Source: Tepidibacter sp. (GTDB taxonomy: Bacteria > Bacillota > Clostridia > Peptostreptococcales > Peptostreptococcaceae). From it: 64,000 nt of DNA. The number at the start of each line of letters is the position of its first letter. Position 1 is the first letter of the stretch. Both the position numbers and the translations under genes were made by a program. The DNA lies in the NCBI RefSeq assembly GCF_025210165.1, contig NZ_JAOASI010000031.1, positions 1 to 64,000 of the forward strand, in the 5' to 3' direction. The notes beneath the pieces were generated by a model. That model worked only from the letters and a program-made list of their open reading frames with translations, made no database searches and was not told the DNA's origin. This document shows, in pieces, positions 35,563 through 45,453 of the stretch.

Positions 35563-37218
35563 ATGAACGGAGCTAGATTATTGCTTGATTGTCTAAAAAA
35601 ACAGGGTGTAGATACACTATTCGGATATCCGGGAGGAGCTGTTATTCCATTTTACGATGAATTATATGAATATGGATATTTTAATCATACAAGAACTGCT
35701 CATGAACAAGGGGCAATACATGCAGCTGATGGATATGCAAGAAGTAGCAAAAAGGTAGGAGTATGTATTGCAACATCAGGCCCTGGAGCTACTAATACTG
35801 TAACTGGAATTGCAACAGCTTTTATGGACTCAGTTCCACTTGTTGTAATAACAGGTCAAGTTCCAACAACATTATTAGGCAAAGATTCTTTTCAAGAGAT
35901 AGATATAACAGGAGTTACTATGTCTATAACCAAGCACAACTATTTAGTTAGAAATGTAGATGATATATCTAAAATAGTTGAAGAAGCATTTAAGGTTGCT
36001 ACTACAGGAAGACCAGGACCTGTACTTATAGATATACCAAAGGATATATTTTTAGCAGAATATAGAGAAGAGTTATCTGATATTTTAGATGATTATAAAA
36101 CTGAAGAACACGAAGACGATATAGATTTAACAGAAGTAGTAAAGATAATAAATGAGTCTAAAAAACCTATTATATATGCAGGCGGAGGGATTAAAATAGC
36201 AAATGCTAGCAAAGAGTTAAATTCTTTTGCAAATAAGTTAGATTCTCCTGTTGTAAATACTTTGATGGGGCTTGGAAGTATAGATAGAGAATGTGAATTA
36301 TCTCTTGGACTTGTAGGAATGCATGGATTTAGAGAAAATAATTTAGCTGTAACAAATAGCGATTTAATAATAGCGGTAGGGGCGAGATTTAGTGACAGAG
36401 TTATAGGGAATTCTAAAGGATTTGCACCTAAAGCTAATATAATACATATAGATGTAGATATTACTGAGATGAATAAAAACAAAAAATCTCAGTATCATCT
36501 TGTAGGAGATGTAAAGAAAATACTACAAAACCTTACTAAAGATATATCTGCTAAGGATAATACACATTGGAAAAATGATATTGAAAACTACAAATCAAAA
36601 TATAGAATTGATAAAGAACTATTTCATCCTAGAAACATATTTGAATTATTAAATAAAAAATTAGACAAAGATGTATTAGTAGCAACAGATGTAGGTCAAC
36701 ATCAATTATGGACTGCACAGTATTTTAAATTTAAAAATGATAGACAATTTATAACATCTGGTGGTCTTGGAACTATGGGATTTGGCCTTGGAGCAAGTAT
36801 TGGCGCACAAGTTGCCAATAAAGACAAACAAGTTATGTTAGTTACTGGCGATGGAAGTTTTAATATGAATTGTAATGAATTGTTAACTATAGCAAAATAT
36901 AGGCTCCCAGTTATAATAGTTCTTTTAAATAATAGAACACTTGGAATGGTAAGGCAATGGCAAGATTTATTCTGTGATAAAAGATATGCCCAAACAGATA
37001 ATGATTTTGATATTAATTATAGATTGCTATCTAATGTATACGGAATTAAGGGATATAGTGTGGATTCTATTGATAAGCTAGATAAAGTTTTAAGTGATTG
37101 TGAGATAGGAAAAGAGCCTGTGTTGATAGAGTGCAATATAGATAAAGATTTTGGAGTTTATCCAATAGTTCCACCTAGTAAAAACATAGATGAGTTTATA
37201 GAATGTATAAGAGTCTAA
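35563..37218 (+). CDS. ilvB: acetolactate synthase large subunit
   Basis: A 551-residue thiamine-diphosphate enzyme that condenses two pyruvates (or pyruvate and ketobutyrate). The catalytic Glu lies in AHEQGAIHAADGYARSS; the FAD-type middle domain is present; the TPP-binding motif is GDGSFNMNCNELLTIAKY followed by NNRTLGMVRQWQ. It is the last gene of the T-box-controlled operon, 24 bp after ilvD, with AAGGAGAT before ATG. A strong terminator follows. No ilvA, leu or ilvE gene is adjacent. Confidence 0.96.
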   Translation: MNGARLLLDCLKKQGVDTLFGYPGGAVIPFYDELYEYGYFNHTRTAHEQGAIHAADGYARSSKKVGVCIATSGPGATNTVTGIATAFMDSVPLVVITGQVPTTLLGKDSFQEIDITGVTMSITKHNYLVRNVDDISKIVEEAFKVATTGRPGPVLIDIPKDIFLAEYREELSDILDDYKTEEHEDDIDLTEVVKIINESKKPIIYAGGGIKIANASKELNSFANKLDSPVVNTLMGLGSIDRECELSLGLVGMHGFRENNLAVTNSDLIIAVGARFSDRVIGNSKGFAPKANIIHIDVDITEMNKNKKSQYHLVGDVKKILQNLTKDISAKDNTHWKNDIENYKSKYRIDKELFHPRNIFELLNKKLDKDVLVATDVGQHQLWTAQYFKFKNDRQFITSGGLGTMGFGLGASIGAQVANKDKQVMLVTGDGSFNMNCNELLTIAKYRLPVIIVLLNNRTLGMVRQWQDLFCDKRYAQTDNDFDINYRLLSNVYGIKGYSVDSIDKLDKVLSDCEIGKEPVLIECNIDKDFGVYPIVPPSKNIDEFIECIRV

Positions 37219-37220
37219 TT

Positions 37221-37256
37221 TTAAAAGGACTTTTCAATATGAAAAGTCCTTTTAAA
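37221..37256. terminator. terminator of the ilv operon
   Basis: TTAAAAGGACTTTTC pairs with GAAAAGTCCTTTTAA; it lies 10 bp from the convergent permease gene and can serve both. Confidence 0.88.
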
Positions 37257-37266
37257 ATTTATTTAA

Positions 37267-38670
37267 TTAAATCATAGCACCTAAGCCTAAAGCAATCATA
37301 ACAACTACCATTAAAATTGCTACTAGCTTCCAAGCAAATTTTAACCATTTATCATAAGAGACTCTAGCAATAGCAAGTCCTCCCATAACAACTGCACTTG
37401 TAGGAGTTAGTAAGTTTACTATACCAGATGCAGATTGGTAAGCAGTAATTACAATATCTCTTGAAATACCAGCAAAATCTCCAAGAGGAGCCATTATTGG
37501 CATTGAAAGAGTTGCAAGTCCAGACGTTGAAGGAATTAAGAATGACATTGGTATATAGAATAAATAAGTAAGTATAGTAAATGCTACTGAACTTAATCCT
37601 GAAAGAGTGTGCTCTCCAAGGCTTAAAACTGTATCAGTCATATTACCAGCATTCATTACAACAGTTATACCACGAGATAAACCTATTATTAATGCAACAC
37701 CTAATAAATCACGTGCACCCTCAACAAAAGATCCAACTAATTCCTCTTCCTTCATTCCACCAACTAAGCCTATTATAATAGATGAAACCATGAATAGTGC
37801 AGCAAGTTCTCCAAACCACCAACCTAAACTCGGAAGAGAAACACCTATATCTTCAAATGGAATAACACTATAAATCATGAATATAAAAGTTGCTGAGAAT
37901 AAAGCAAGTATACCTTTTCTTTTTCCAGTTAATTCAGGGAAGTCATTTTCATCTTCTTGAGCAAGGAAATGTTTTTTATTATCTTCAAATTGATCATATA
38001 CGATTGACTTTGAAGGGTCTTTCTTTACTTTTTTAGCATATTTCATTACATATATAATAGCTACGGCTTCACAAGCTACTAATATTAAAAATCTAAGTCC
38101 TATACCTTGTCCTAAAGAAACATTTGCAAAACCTGATGCTATACCAGTAGCAAAAGGATTTACAGTAGATCCTAAAACTCCAACACCTGCTCCTAACATT
38201 ATAACAGCTACTGCAGTTATTGAATCATATCCTGCTGCAATAAATACAGGTATTATTAAAGGATAAAATGCAATTGTTTCTTCTGCCATACCATAACTTG
38301 TTCCACCAAGACCAAATAAAATCATTAGGATTGGAATCATAAATCTTTCTCTACCTTTTAGATTATGTACAACCCTAGCTATTCCAGCATCAATAGCTCC
38401 AGTTTTCATAACAACTCCTAAAAATCCACCTATTATTATAACGAATAAGGCAACGTCTATAGCACCTTGGAATCCATTTATTGGAGACATTATAACTTCT
38501 GGAATTCCTTGAGGTGTTGGGTCAACAGTATGATATGTTCCTGGAATTGGAGTTTCTTCAGCAGTATATTCATAATTACCCGCAGGTATAATATGAGTTA
38601 AAACTGCTACTACTATTATTATTGCAAATAGGATAGTGAATGCACTTGGCATTTTAAACTTCTTTTTCAT
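37267..38670 (-). CDS. YfcC-family permease, likely arginine/ornithine transport
   Basis: A 467-residue membrane protein of the YfcC/C4-dicarboxylate carrier superfamily with about twelve helices. Family blocks include AVLTHIIPAGNYEY at the start, FGLGGTSYGMAEETIAFYPL, GSTVNPFATGIASG and LIPSTSGLATLSMP. YfcC-like carriers next to arginine deiminase genes are thought to exchange arginine for ornithine; here it is divergent from arcA-argF-arcC, which supports that use. AGGAGGT precedes ATG. One RPT1 repeat copy lies just upstream, in its leader or promoter region. Confidence 0.88.
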   Translation of the reverse strand: MKKKFKMPSAFTILFAIIIVVAVLTHIIPAGNYEYTAEETPIPGTYHTVDPTPQGIPEVIMSPINGFQGAIDVALFVIIIGGFLGVVMKTGAIDAGIARVVHNLKGRERFMIPILMILFGLGGTSYGMAEETIAFYPLIIPVFIAAGYDSITAVAVIMLGAGVGVLGSTVNPFATGIASGFANVSLGQGIGLRFLILVACEAVAIIYVMKYAKKVKKDPSKSIVYDQFEDNKKHFLAQEDENDFPELTGKRKGILALFSATFIFMIYSVIPFEDIGVSLPSLGWWFGELAALFMVSSIIIGLVGGMKEEELVGSFVEGARDLLGVALIIGLSRGITVVMNAGNMTDTVLSLGEHTLSGLSSVAFTILTYLFYIPMSFLIPSTSGLATLSMPIMAPLGDFAGISRDIVITAYQSASGIVNLLTPTSAVVMGGLAIARVSYDKWLKFAWKLVAILMVVVMIALGLGAMI

Positions 38671-38715
38671 TTGAAAGACCTCCTTATAATATTTATTTAG
38701 TTTGTTAAACTATAA

Positions 38716-38831
38716 ACCGTTTTGTGGATAACTGATTGAAAAAGCTAAACTTGAAACTATTTTTGAGCAACGGAGCCTGTGAGGATCGTTGGCGACATGA
38801 GTCACCGGGTTAGTGAGTAGACGAATTTTTT
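38716..38831 (+). repeat. dispersed structured repeat RPT1, copy 3
   Basis: TTTTGTGGATAACTGATTGA leads into GAGCAACGGAGCCTGTGAGG and ends GAGTAGACGAATTTTTTT. It has a perfect DnaA-box match (TGTGGATAA, 38723-38731) and the stems CCTgtgAGG and CAACG/CGTTG. The rest of 38832-39050 is very AT-rich with no gene; it should hold the permease promoter on the minus strand. Confidence 0.85.
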
Positions 38832-39051
38832 TATCTATATTTATAAATATCACCCCTTTTTTCATCTAATTATGTTAAAAAAATATCTAAATCCATTTTT
38901 ACATAAATTTGAATTAAATCAATTAGATGTTAGTTTGAGCTAAAATATTATCAATTTAAGTTAAATTATAATTAAAAACACTAGATATGTCTACAATATG
39001 TATGCAAAAAATATAAAAAAATATAAAAAAAGAAAAAAGTTAGAAAAATGT

Positions 39052-39080
39052 TTGACAATATTAAGTCGAAGAGCTATACT
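39052..39080 (+). promoter_or_regulatory. arcA promoter
   Basis: TTGACA at 39052-39057, a 17-nt spacer and TATACT at 39075-39080 make a near-perfect housekeeping promoter. The 100-nt leader that follows can form AACTACctgaGTAGTT and ATTGATTTT/AAAATCGAT stems; no known riboswitch class was recognised. Confidence 0.8.
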
Positions 39081-39190
39081 GAGGGTGTGGTCAATAACTA
39101 CCTGAGTAGTTAAAAACGAAAAGTTATTAAAATTGATTTTAGGAAGCACATTACTTTAGAGTAGTCAAAAAATCGATAGGGGTGAGATAT

Positions 39191-40429
39191 ATGAATAATG
39201 AAAACGTTTTACAAACATATTCAGAAATTGGAAGACTTAAAAAAGTTCTTTTACACAGACCAGGAAAGGAAATAGAAAATTTAACTCCTGATTTAATGGA
39301 TAGATTATTATTTGATGATATTCCTTATTTAGAAATTGCAAGACAAGAACATGATGAATTTGCAAATATACTTAGAAATAATGGAGTAGAAGTAGTTTAT
39401 TTAGAAGATTTAGCTGCTGAGTCTATTACTAATGAAGATATAAAGAACCAATTTATAGATGAATTTATTGCAGAAGCTTCTATAAAAAGTAAACATAAAA
39501 GAGGGGCAGTAAAAGAATACCTTTTAAGTTTTTCTAGTAATAGAGAAATGGTAGATAAGATGATGGAAGGTATTAAAAAAGAAGAAATAAAAAATTATAA
39601 GAAAACTTCACTAGCTGATATGATTGAATCAGATTATCCATTTATAGCAGATCCAATGCCAAACCTTTATTTTACAAGAGATCCATTTGCAACAATAGGT
39701 GGTGGAGTATCATTAAATCATATGAGAACAGTAACAAGAAATAGAGAAACTTTATTTGCTAAATACATATTTAAATATCACCCTGAATATAAAGATGCAA
39801 ATATACCTTTATGGTATGACAGAACAGAAGATACTGCAATAGAAGGTGGAGATGAACTTATACTTAGTGATAAGGTAATTGCAGTTGGAGTATCTGAAAG
39901 AACAGATGGAGCATCTGTTGAAAAATTAGCTAGAAGAATATTTGAAAAAGATGAAAAATTTGAGGTAGTTCTTGCGTTTGATATACCAAAGAAAAGAGCT
40001 TTTATGCATCTTGACACAGTATTTACAATGGTTGATTATGATAAATTTACTATACATCCAGAAATAGAAGGACCATTAACTGTTTATTCTATAAGAAAAG
40101 GTTCAACTCCAGAAGATATAATAATAGAAAAAGAAACTATGGAGCTTAAAAATATACTTGAAAAGTACTTAGAACTTGATAACGTTACATTAATTAGATG
40201 TGGTGGAGGAAATATGATAGATGCAGGAAGAGAGCAGTGGAATGATGGATCTAATACACTTGCAATTGCTCCTGGAGAAGTTGTAGTTTACTCTAGAAAC
40301 CATGTTACAAATAAATTGCTTCAAGCAAATGGTGTAAAACTACATATTATGCCATCTTCAGAATTATCTCGTGGTCGTGGAGGCCCAAGATGTATGTCAA
40401 TGCCACTTGTTAGAGAAAGCTTAAAATAA
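39191..40429 (+). CDS. arcA: arginine deiminase
   Basis: A 412-residue hydrolase that converts arginine to citrulline and ammonia. Family features: the early [33 protein letters not shown], the His/Asp-containing [11 protein letters not shown], and the catalytic cysteine C401 in [18 protein letters not shown] at 39178-39184 puts the start at ATG 39191, not the in-frame GTG at 39182. It is the first gene of arcA-argF-arcC, behind a strong promoter. The pathway yields one ATP per arginine and raises pH. Confidence 0.97.
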   Translation: MNNENVLQTYSEIGRLKKVLLHRPGKEIENLTPDLMDRLLFDDIPYLEIARQEHDEFANILRNNGVEVVYLEDLAAESITNEDIKNQFIDEFIAEASIKSKHKRGAVKEYLLSFSSNREMVDKMMEGIKKEEIKNYKKTSLADMIESDYPFIADPMPNLYFTRDPFATIGGGVSLNHMRTVTRNRETLFAKYIFKYHPEYKDANIPLWYDRTEDTAIEGGDELILSDKVIAVGVSERTDGASVEKLARRIFEKDEKFEVVLAFDIPKKRAFMHLDTVFTMVDYDKFTIHPEIEGPLTVYSIRKGSTPEDIIIEKETMELKNILEKYLELDNVTLIRCGGGNMIDAGREQWNDGSNTLAIAPGEVVVYSRNHVTNKLLQANGVKLHIMPSSELSRGRGGPRCMSMPLVRESLK

Positions 40430-40478
40430 AAAATAAATGTAAACTATAAATTAATAAATTCAAAAGGAGGAATTTACA

Positions 40479-41471
40479 ATGCCAGTAAATTTAAGAGGAA
40501 GACACTTCATAACATTAAAGGATTTTACACCAGAAGAAATAAGATATATGCTAGATTTATCTAGAGATTTAAAAAACAAAAAAAGAGCAGGAATAAAGGG
40601 TAATTTATTAGAAGGAAAAAATGTAGTATTATTATTCGAAAAAAATTCAACAAGAACTAGATGTGCATTTGAAGTTGCTGCTTTTGACGAAGGGGCAAAT
40701 GTAACTTTCCTTACAAATTCTCAAATGGGCAAAAAAGAATCAATAGAAGATACTGCAAAAGTTCTTGGAAGATTCTATGATGGTATAGAATTCAGAGGAT
40801 TTAAGCAAGAAACAGTTGAAGAATTAGCTAAGCATAGTGGAGTTTCAGTATGGAATGGTTTAACTGATTTATACCATCCAACTCAAATACTTGCTGACTT
40901 TTTAACAGTAACAGAGCATGTAAATAAGCCACTTAATAAGGTTAAATTTGTTTATGCTGGAGATGCAAGAAATAATATGGGTAACTCATTAATGATAGGT
41001 GCTGCTAAAATGGGAATGGATTTTGTTGCTCTTGCACCAAAGTCATTATGGCCATCAGAAGAATTAGTAGCTGAAATGAAAGAAACTGCAAAAGAAACAG
41101 GAGCAACTATAACTTTAACTGAAAATGTTGATGATGTTAAAGGTGCAGATGTAATTTATACAGATGTTTGGGTTTCAATGGGAGAAGAAGATCAGTTTGA
41201 AGAAAGAATTAAATTATTAACTCCTTACCAAGTTAATATGGATATGATGAGAAAAACTGAAAATGATGATGCAATATTCTTACATTGTCTACCGGCATTC
41301 CATGATGAAATGACTGTTGTTGGAAAAGAAATATCTGAAAAATTCGGATTAAAGGAAATGGAAGTTACTGATGAGGTATTCAGATCTAAACATTCAAAAG
41401 TATTTGATGAAGCTGAGAATAGAATGCATACTATAAAAGCAGTAATGGTTTCAACTATAGGAAATCTTTAA
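40479..41471 (+). CDS. argF: ornithine carbamoyltransferase (catabolic)
   Basis: A 330-residue carbamoyltransferase. The carbamoyl-phosphate loop STRTR is at residues 57-61 and the ornithine-side cysteine motif HCLP is near 275; [13 protein letters not shown] and [11 protein letters not shown] are family blocks. Context between arcA and arcC shows it works in the catabolic direction, splitting citrulline into ornithine and carbamoyl phosphate (arcB role). AGGAGG precedes ATG. A perfect hairpin without a T-run follows, before arcC. Confidence 0.96.
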   Translation: MPVNLRGRHFITLKDFTPEEIRYMLDLSRDLKNKKRAGIKGNLLEGKNVVLLFEKNSTRTRCAFEVAAFDEGANVTFLTNSQMGKKESIEDTAKVLGRFYDGIEFRGFKQETVEELAKHSGVSVWNGLTDLYHPTQILADFLTVTEHVNKPLNKVKFVYAGDARNNMGNSLMIGAAKMGMDFVALAPKSLWPSEELVAEMKETAKETGATITLTENVDDVKGADVIYTDVWVSMGEEDQFEERIKLLTPYQVNMDMMRKTENDDAIFLHCLPAFHDEMTVVGKEISEKFGLKEMEVTDEVFRSKHSKVFDEAENRMHTIKAVMVSTIGNL

Positions 41472-41472
41472 A

Positions 41473-41499
41473 AATAACAGGGGTTAATCCCCTGTTATT
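41473..41499 (+). other. intercistronic hairpin between argF and arcC
   Basis: AATAACAGGGG pairs perfectly with CCCCTGTTATT around five bases. It has no T-run and lies inside the operon, so it is more likely an mRNA-stabilising or partial-termination hairpin that sets arcC levels than a full terminator. Confidence 0.6.
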
Positions 41500-41535
41500 A
41501 AATTATACAGTTAAATTGACCGAGGGAGGATTAGT

Positions 41536-42471
41536 ATGAAAAATAAAATAGTAGTAGCACTAGGTGGAAATGCTCTTGGAAAAAATCCTAAAGAGCAATT
41601 AGAACTAGTTAAAAATACAGCAAAACCAATAGTAGATTTAATTGCAGATGGAAATGAAGTAATTATAGCTCATGGAAATGGACCACAAGTAGGAATGATA
41701 AATTTAGCTATGGAGATATCATCTAAATCAGAAGCTAATACTCCAGAAATGCCATTCCCAGAATGTGGAGCTATGAGTCAAGGATACATAGGATATCATC
41801 TTCAAAATGCTATAAGAGAAGAATTATTAAATAGAAACATGAATACACCAGTAGCAACGGTTGTGACTCAAGTTATAGTTGATAGAAATGATTCTGCTTT
41901 TGAAAATCCAACAAAGCCTATAGGAGCTTTCTATACAGAGGAAGAATCTAAAAAGCTTGAAATAGAAAAAGGATATAAAATGAAAGAAGATGCAGGAAGG
42001 GGATATAGAAGAGTTGTACCATCTCCTATGCCTATAGATGTAGCAGAGAAGGAAACAGTTAAAACTTTAGTTGATAATGGCCATATTGTAATTACTGTTG
42101 GTGGTGGGGGAATACCTGTTGTACAAGAAGGAAATTCTTTAGTTGGAGTACCATCAGTTATAGATAAGGATTTTGCAAGTGAAAAAATAGCTGAAATATT
42201 AGATGCAGATTATTTAATAATACTTACAGCTGTAGAAAAAGTTGCTATAAACTTTGGAAAAGAAAATGAAAAATGGCTTGAAAAGATAACTTTAGAGGAA
42301 GCTAATAAGTATATTGAAGAAGGTCATTTTGCTCCAGGATCTATGCTTCCAAAAGTTCAAGCTGCAATGAAATTTGCAGATTCTAAAGAAGGAAGAAAAT
42401 CTTTAATTACTTCTTTGGAAAAAGCAGCAGAGGGAATAGAAGGAAAAACAGGAACATTAATAGTTAAATAA
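41536..42471 (+). CDS. arcC: carbamate kinase
   Basis: A 311-residue amino-acid-kinase-family enzyme that makes ATP from carbamoyl phosphate and ADP, the energy-yielding last step of the arginine deiminase pathway. Seen: VVALGGNALG at the start, AHGNGPQVG, the GAMSQGYIGYHLQN block, and VGGGGIPV. AGGGAGGA precedes ATG. It is the last gene of the arc operon; repeat fragments and a terminator follow at 42490-42590. Confidence 0.97.
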   Translation: MKNKIVVALGGNALGKNPKEQLELVKNTAKPIVDLIADGNEVIIAHGNGPQVGMINLAMEISSKSEANTPEMPFPECGAMSQGYIGYHLQNAIREELLNRNMNTPVATVVTQVIVDRNDSAFENPTKPIGAFYTEEESKKLEIEKGYKMKEDAGRGYRRVVPSPMPIDVAEKETVKTLVDNGHIVITVGGGGIPVVQEGNSLVGVPSVIDKDFASEKIAEILDADYLIILTAVEKVAINFGKENEKWLEKITLEEANKYIEEGHFAPGSMLPKVQAAMKFADSKEGRKSLITSLEKAAEGIEGKTGTLIVK

Positions 42472-42489
42472 TTTATAGGACAAACTCAC

Positions 42490-42658
42490 TCTTAAGGCTA
42501 GACAAAAATTCTACAGTTTCTGGATTAAGTTCCACTTTATCTACAATTTGAACATGAAGAGAAATAGCTTTGCTATTTCTCTTTTATTTTAATATACTAC
42601 GAATAATAATTAATTTTATCCGAAAGCTAAGAGTGTATCCTTTTTAAGTTTCACTTTA
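42490..42658 (+). repeat. RPT2 fragments around a terminator
   Basis: Two partial copies: GGCTAGACAAAAATTCTACA with TTCTGGATTAAGTTCCACTT (to 42538), and TTTATCCGAAAGCTAAGAGT ending AAGTTTCACTTTATA (42613-42658). The second lacks the central stem of the full copies at 8646 and 10303. Confidence 0.65.
42557..42590 (+). terminator. terminator of the arc operon
   Basis: AAGAGAAATAGC pairs perfectly with GCTATTTCTCTT, followed by TTATTTT. Confidence 0.85.
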
Positions 42659-42749
42659 TAGATCTTTCTTGAATTGTTAATAATATAGGATGTATAATAG
42701 TTTAGTATAAGTATGTAGAAATTTGTAGAATTGAGAAAGGGAGAAGGAA

Positions 42750-43550
42750 ATGAAAGAAGAAAAGATAATAGAGAATATGATGAAAATAGGAATAAATAAG
42801 TATGAATCAAAAGCATATATAGCTTTACTTAAAAGACCAGGCATAACAGCTTATGAATTAAGCAAATTATCTACAGTTCCACAAGCTAAAATATATGAAA
42901 CAATGAATAAACTTTTAGAAAAAGGTCTAGTCAATATAATAGGAGACAATCCTACTAAATATATAGCTGTGAATTTTGAAGAATATTTAGATAATTACAA
43001 AAAAAGCACAAATGAAACTGTTAAATTTTTAAAAGAAAATGTAAAAGAACTTGATTCTAACAGTAATATTTCTTATATGTGGCATTTTCAAGGAAGAGAA
43101 AATATAATAAATAAAATAAAAAAGGTCTTTTCAAATTCAAAAGAATTTATATACTTAGAATGCTGGAAGGATGAGTATAATTTTTTTGCAAATGATTTAA
43201 AAGAGCTTGAAGCAAGAGGAATAGAAATAATTGCGGTTTTATATGGAGAACCAAATGAGAGAGTAGGAGAAGTCTATTCTCATGAAATGGAATATATGGA
43301 AGAAGATACGATTAAATTAGGTAGATGGTTTACACTTGTTTCTGATGGTAATGAATCATTATTTTCAGTATTTAAAGGTAGCAAATCTCAAGCTATATGG
43401 ACAGAGAATGAAGCTTTTATGCTTATGGCAGAATGTTTTATAGTTCACGATATATTTTTGGCTGAAATATATAAAAAATATAGAAAAGAATTAGACAAAG
43501 AATTTGGACCTAACTTGAAAAAAATAAGAGAGAAGGTTCATATTGGATAA
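42750..43550 (+). CDS. TrmB-family transcriptional regulator
   Basis: A 266-residue regulator. The N-terminal 80 residues are a winged helix of the TrmB type (IGINKYESKAYIALLKRPG, TVPQAKIYETMNKLLEKGLV), followed by a phospholipase-D-like effector domain (about 105-230). TrmB-like proteins often sense sugars and control sugar uptake; an ABC-type sugar ATPase gene lies immediately downstream. Its position behind the arc operon also allows arginine control. GGGAGAAGG precedes ATG. It has its own terminator, so it is transcribed separately. Confidence 0.87.
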   Translation: MKEEKIIENMMKIGINKYESKAYIALLKRPGITAYELSKLSTVPQAKIYETMNKLLEKGLVNIIGDNPTKYIAVNFEEYLDNYKKSTNETVKFLKENVKELDSNSNISYMWHFQGRENIINKIKKVFSNSKEFIYLECWKDEYNFFANDLKELEARGIEIIAVLYGEPNERVGEVYSHEMEYMEEDTIKLGRWFTLVSDGNESLFSVFKGSKSQAIWTENEAFMLMAECFIVHDIFLAEIYKKYRKELDKEFGPNLKKIREKVHIG

Positions 43551-43574
43551 AGAGGCATTGATGCTTCTTTTTTT
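43549..43574 (+). terminator. terminator of the TrmB gene
   Basis: AAGAGGCA and TGCTTCTT (one G-U pair) around TTGA, followed by TTTTT. Confidence 0.75.
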
Positions 43575-43624
43575 ATTGACAAATTATGATAAAATATATT
43601 CATAAACTTAAGGGAGATGGTTTT

Positions 43625-44740
43625 ATGTCGAACGTAATATTGAATAATATATGTAAAGAATATGACAATGGATATAAGGCGGTTAAAAGCGTAAATATAG
43701 ATATAAACGATAAGGAATTCGTTGTTCTAGTAGGCCCTTCTGGATGTGGTAAGTCTACTACTTTAAGAATGATAGCAGGACTTGAGGATATAACATCTGG
43801 AGAGATTAAGATTGAGGATAGAGTAGTTAATGAACTTTCTCCTAAGGATAGGGATATAGCTATGGTATTCCAAAACTATGCACTTTATCCTCATATGAGC
43901 GTTTACGACAATATGGCATTTGCATTAAAGCTTAGAAAGATACCTAAAGATCAAATAGATGAGAAGGTTAAAGAAGCTGCTAAGATACTTGGTTTAGAAA
44001 GTGTATTAAATAGAAAACCAAAGGCACTATCAGGGGGACAAAGACAAAGAGTGGCATTAGGTAGAGCTATAGTTAGAGAGCCAAAGGTATTTTTAATGGA
44101 TGAGCCTTTATCTAACTTAGATGCAAAACTTAGAACTCAGATGAGAACAGAGATAAGTAAGCTTCATAAAAAACTTGGAACTACATTTATATATGTAACT
44201 CATGACCAAGTAGAGGCTATGACTATGGGAGATAGAATAGTTGTTATGAAGGATGGAATTGTACAGCAAATGGATACTCCACAAGAGCTTTATCAAAATC
44301 CTAAGAATATGTTTGTTGCAGGATTTATTGGAGCTCCTCAAATGAATTTAATAGAAGTTAGTATTGATGAAGAAAATGAAAATATAGTAGCTTCATTTAA
44401 TGATGTGAAAATAAGAATTCCTATGGGGAACGGCGAAGTATTAAAGAAAAAAGGGTATATAGGTAAAAATGTATTCTTAGGGATACGACCAGAGGATATT
44501 CATATGGAAGATACATTTATAGAAGCTTCTAAAGAGACGGCTTTTAATGCAAAAGTTGAAATACAGGAGAATATGGGAGCAGAAATTTATGTATACTTAA
44601 ATGTAGCTGGAGAAAGTGTAACAGCTAGATTAAATACTAGATATAAGATAGAGGATGATGCAGAAATAGTTTTAGCTATGGATGGGGATAAAATACATTT
44701 ATTTGATATAGATACTGAAGAAAATATACTTTTATCCTAA
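43625..44740 (+). CDS. ABC transporter ATPase, MalK/UgpC/MsmK type
   Basis: A 371-residue ATPase of the carbohydrate-importer family: Walker A GPSGCGKST, signature LSGGQRQRVALGRA, Walker B VFLMDEPLSNLDAKL, H-loop THD, then a C-terminal TOBE/MalK regulatory domain (about 240-371). It stands alone, with no permease or binding protein nearby, like the shared MsmK-type ATPases that serve several sugar importers. GGGAGATGG before ATG 43625 argues against the in-frame ATG 39 nt upstream, which falls in the promoter region. Confidence 0.9.
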   Translation: MSNVILNNICKEYDNGYKAVKSVNIDINDKEFVVLVGPSGCGKSTTLRMIAGLEDITSGEIKIEDRVVNELSPKDRDIAMVFQNYALYPHMSVYDNMAFALKLRKIPKDQIDEKVKEAAKILGLESVLNRKPKALSGGQRQRVALGRAIVREPKVFLMDEPLSNLDAKLRTQMRTEISKLHKKLGTTFIYVTHDQVEAMTMGDRIVVMKDGIVQQMDTPQELYQNPKNMFVAGFIGAPQMNLIEVSIDEENENIVASFNDVKIRIPMGNGEVLKKKGYIGKNVFLGIRPEDIHMEDTFIEASKETAFNAKVEIQENMGAEIYVYLNVAGESVTARLNTRYKIEDDAEIVLAMDGDKIHLFDIDTEENILLS

Positions 44741-44743
44741 CAT

Positions 44744-44797
44744 AAAACTATTCCGATAAGTATACAAATAAATTTGATTTATCTTGGAAAGTTTTGT
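44744..44797 (+). terminator. imperfect hairpin after the MalK-type gene
   Basis: AAAACTATTCCGATAA pairs imperfectly with TTATCTTGGAAAGTTTT. The T-run is short, so efficiency is uncertain. Confidence 0.5.
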
Positions 44798-44878
44798 TGT
44801 TCATAATTATATACTACTTAATGGTTATGAATTCAAAAGTATACATCGAAATATGAAATAAAGAGGAGGAATATCAAA

Positions 44879-45433
44879 GTGAAGAAAAAATATAGATTAA
44901 TTCTTGTTAGTTTTATTTTAGCAATTAATCTATTTGGATGTGACTTGGATAAGACTCAGCAACCAAATAACAAAATATTGACATATGAAGAAGTAGATAA
45001 CTTTGCAATGAAAAATAAAATTAAAAGACTTAATACTGAAAAAAAAGATAATGGTTATATAATAACTTATGAAAAAGAAACCAAGTATGGCATTATGAAG
45101 TTGTACCGTGATGAATCTTCTGATGAAATAAGATATATTGAAGAGAGTGTTGATAATAGTAATCATCCTGATGATATAGTATATATGCAAATTAGTGATA
45201 GTAAAGAAAACTATATTGCTCTATTTATTAATAATGAGGATTTAAGGAAAAGAGCAGAAGATATTACAGTTGAATTTGAAGATAAAGGATATACAAATGA
45301 ACCATACATGATATCACAAACAACTAATAAACAAAAGGCAACAGTGATCTCATATGAAAATTATGGATCAAAAAGAGAAATTAAAAGTATAATTCTTCGC
45401 GATAAAAATAACAATGATATTTATACTCAATAG
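44879..45433 (+). CDS. putative lipoprotein
   Basis: A 184-residue protein with a lipoprotein signal: a basic start, hydrophobic FILAINLFGC, and lipobox cysteine at about 21. The mature part (about 160 residues) has an alternating strand/turn pattern and no known domain. The start is GTG 44879 after AGGAGGAAT. It would be membrane-anchored outside the cell. It is a single-gene unit between two hairpins. Confidence 0.7.
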   Translation: MKKKYRLILVSFILAINLFGCDLDKTQQPNNKILTYEEVDNFAMKNKIKRLNTEKKDNGYIITYEKETKYGIMKLYRDESSDEIRYIEESVDNSNHPDDIVYMQISDSKENYIALFINNEDLRKRAEDITVEFEDKGYTNEPYMISQTTNKQKATVISYENYGSKREIKSIILRDKNNNDIYTQ

Positions 45434-45453
45434 CATCAATCTTAATGTGAATT

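Noticed and set aside
39081-39190. arcA leader as a known riboswitch
   Set aside because: No conserved core of any class known to me (guanidine, lysine, glycine, SAM and others) could be matched.
42616-42816. A 66-codon minus-strand frame upstream of the TrmB gene
   Set aside because: It spans the TrmB promoter and repeat material, is hydrophobic by composition only, and has no ribosome site.
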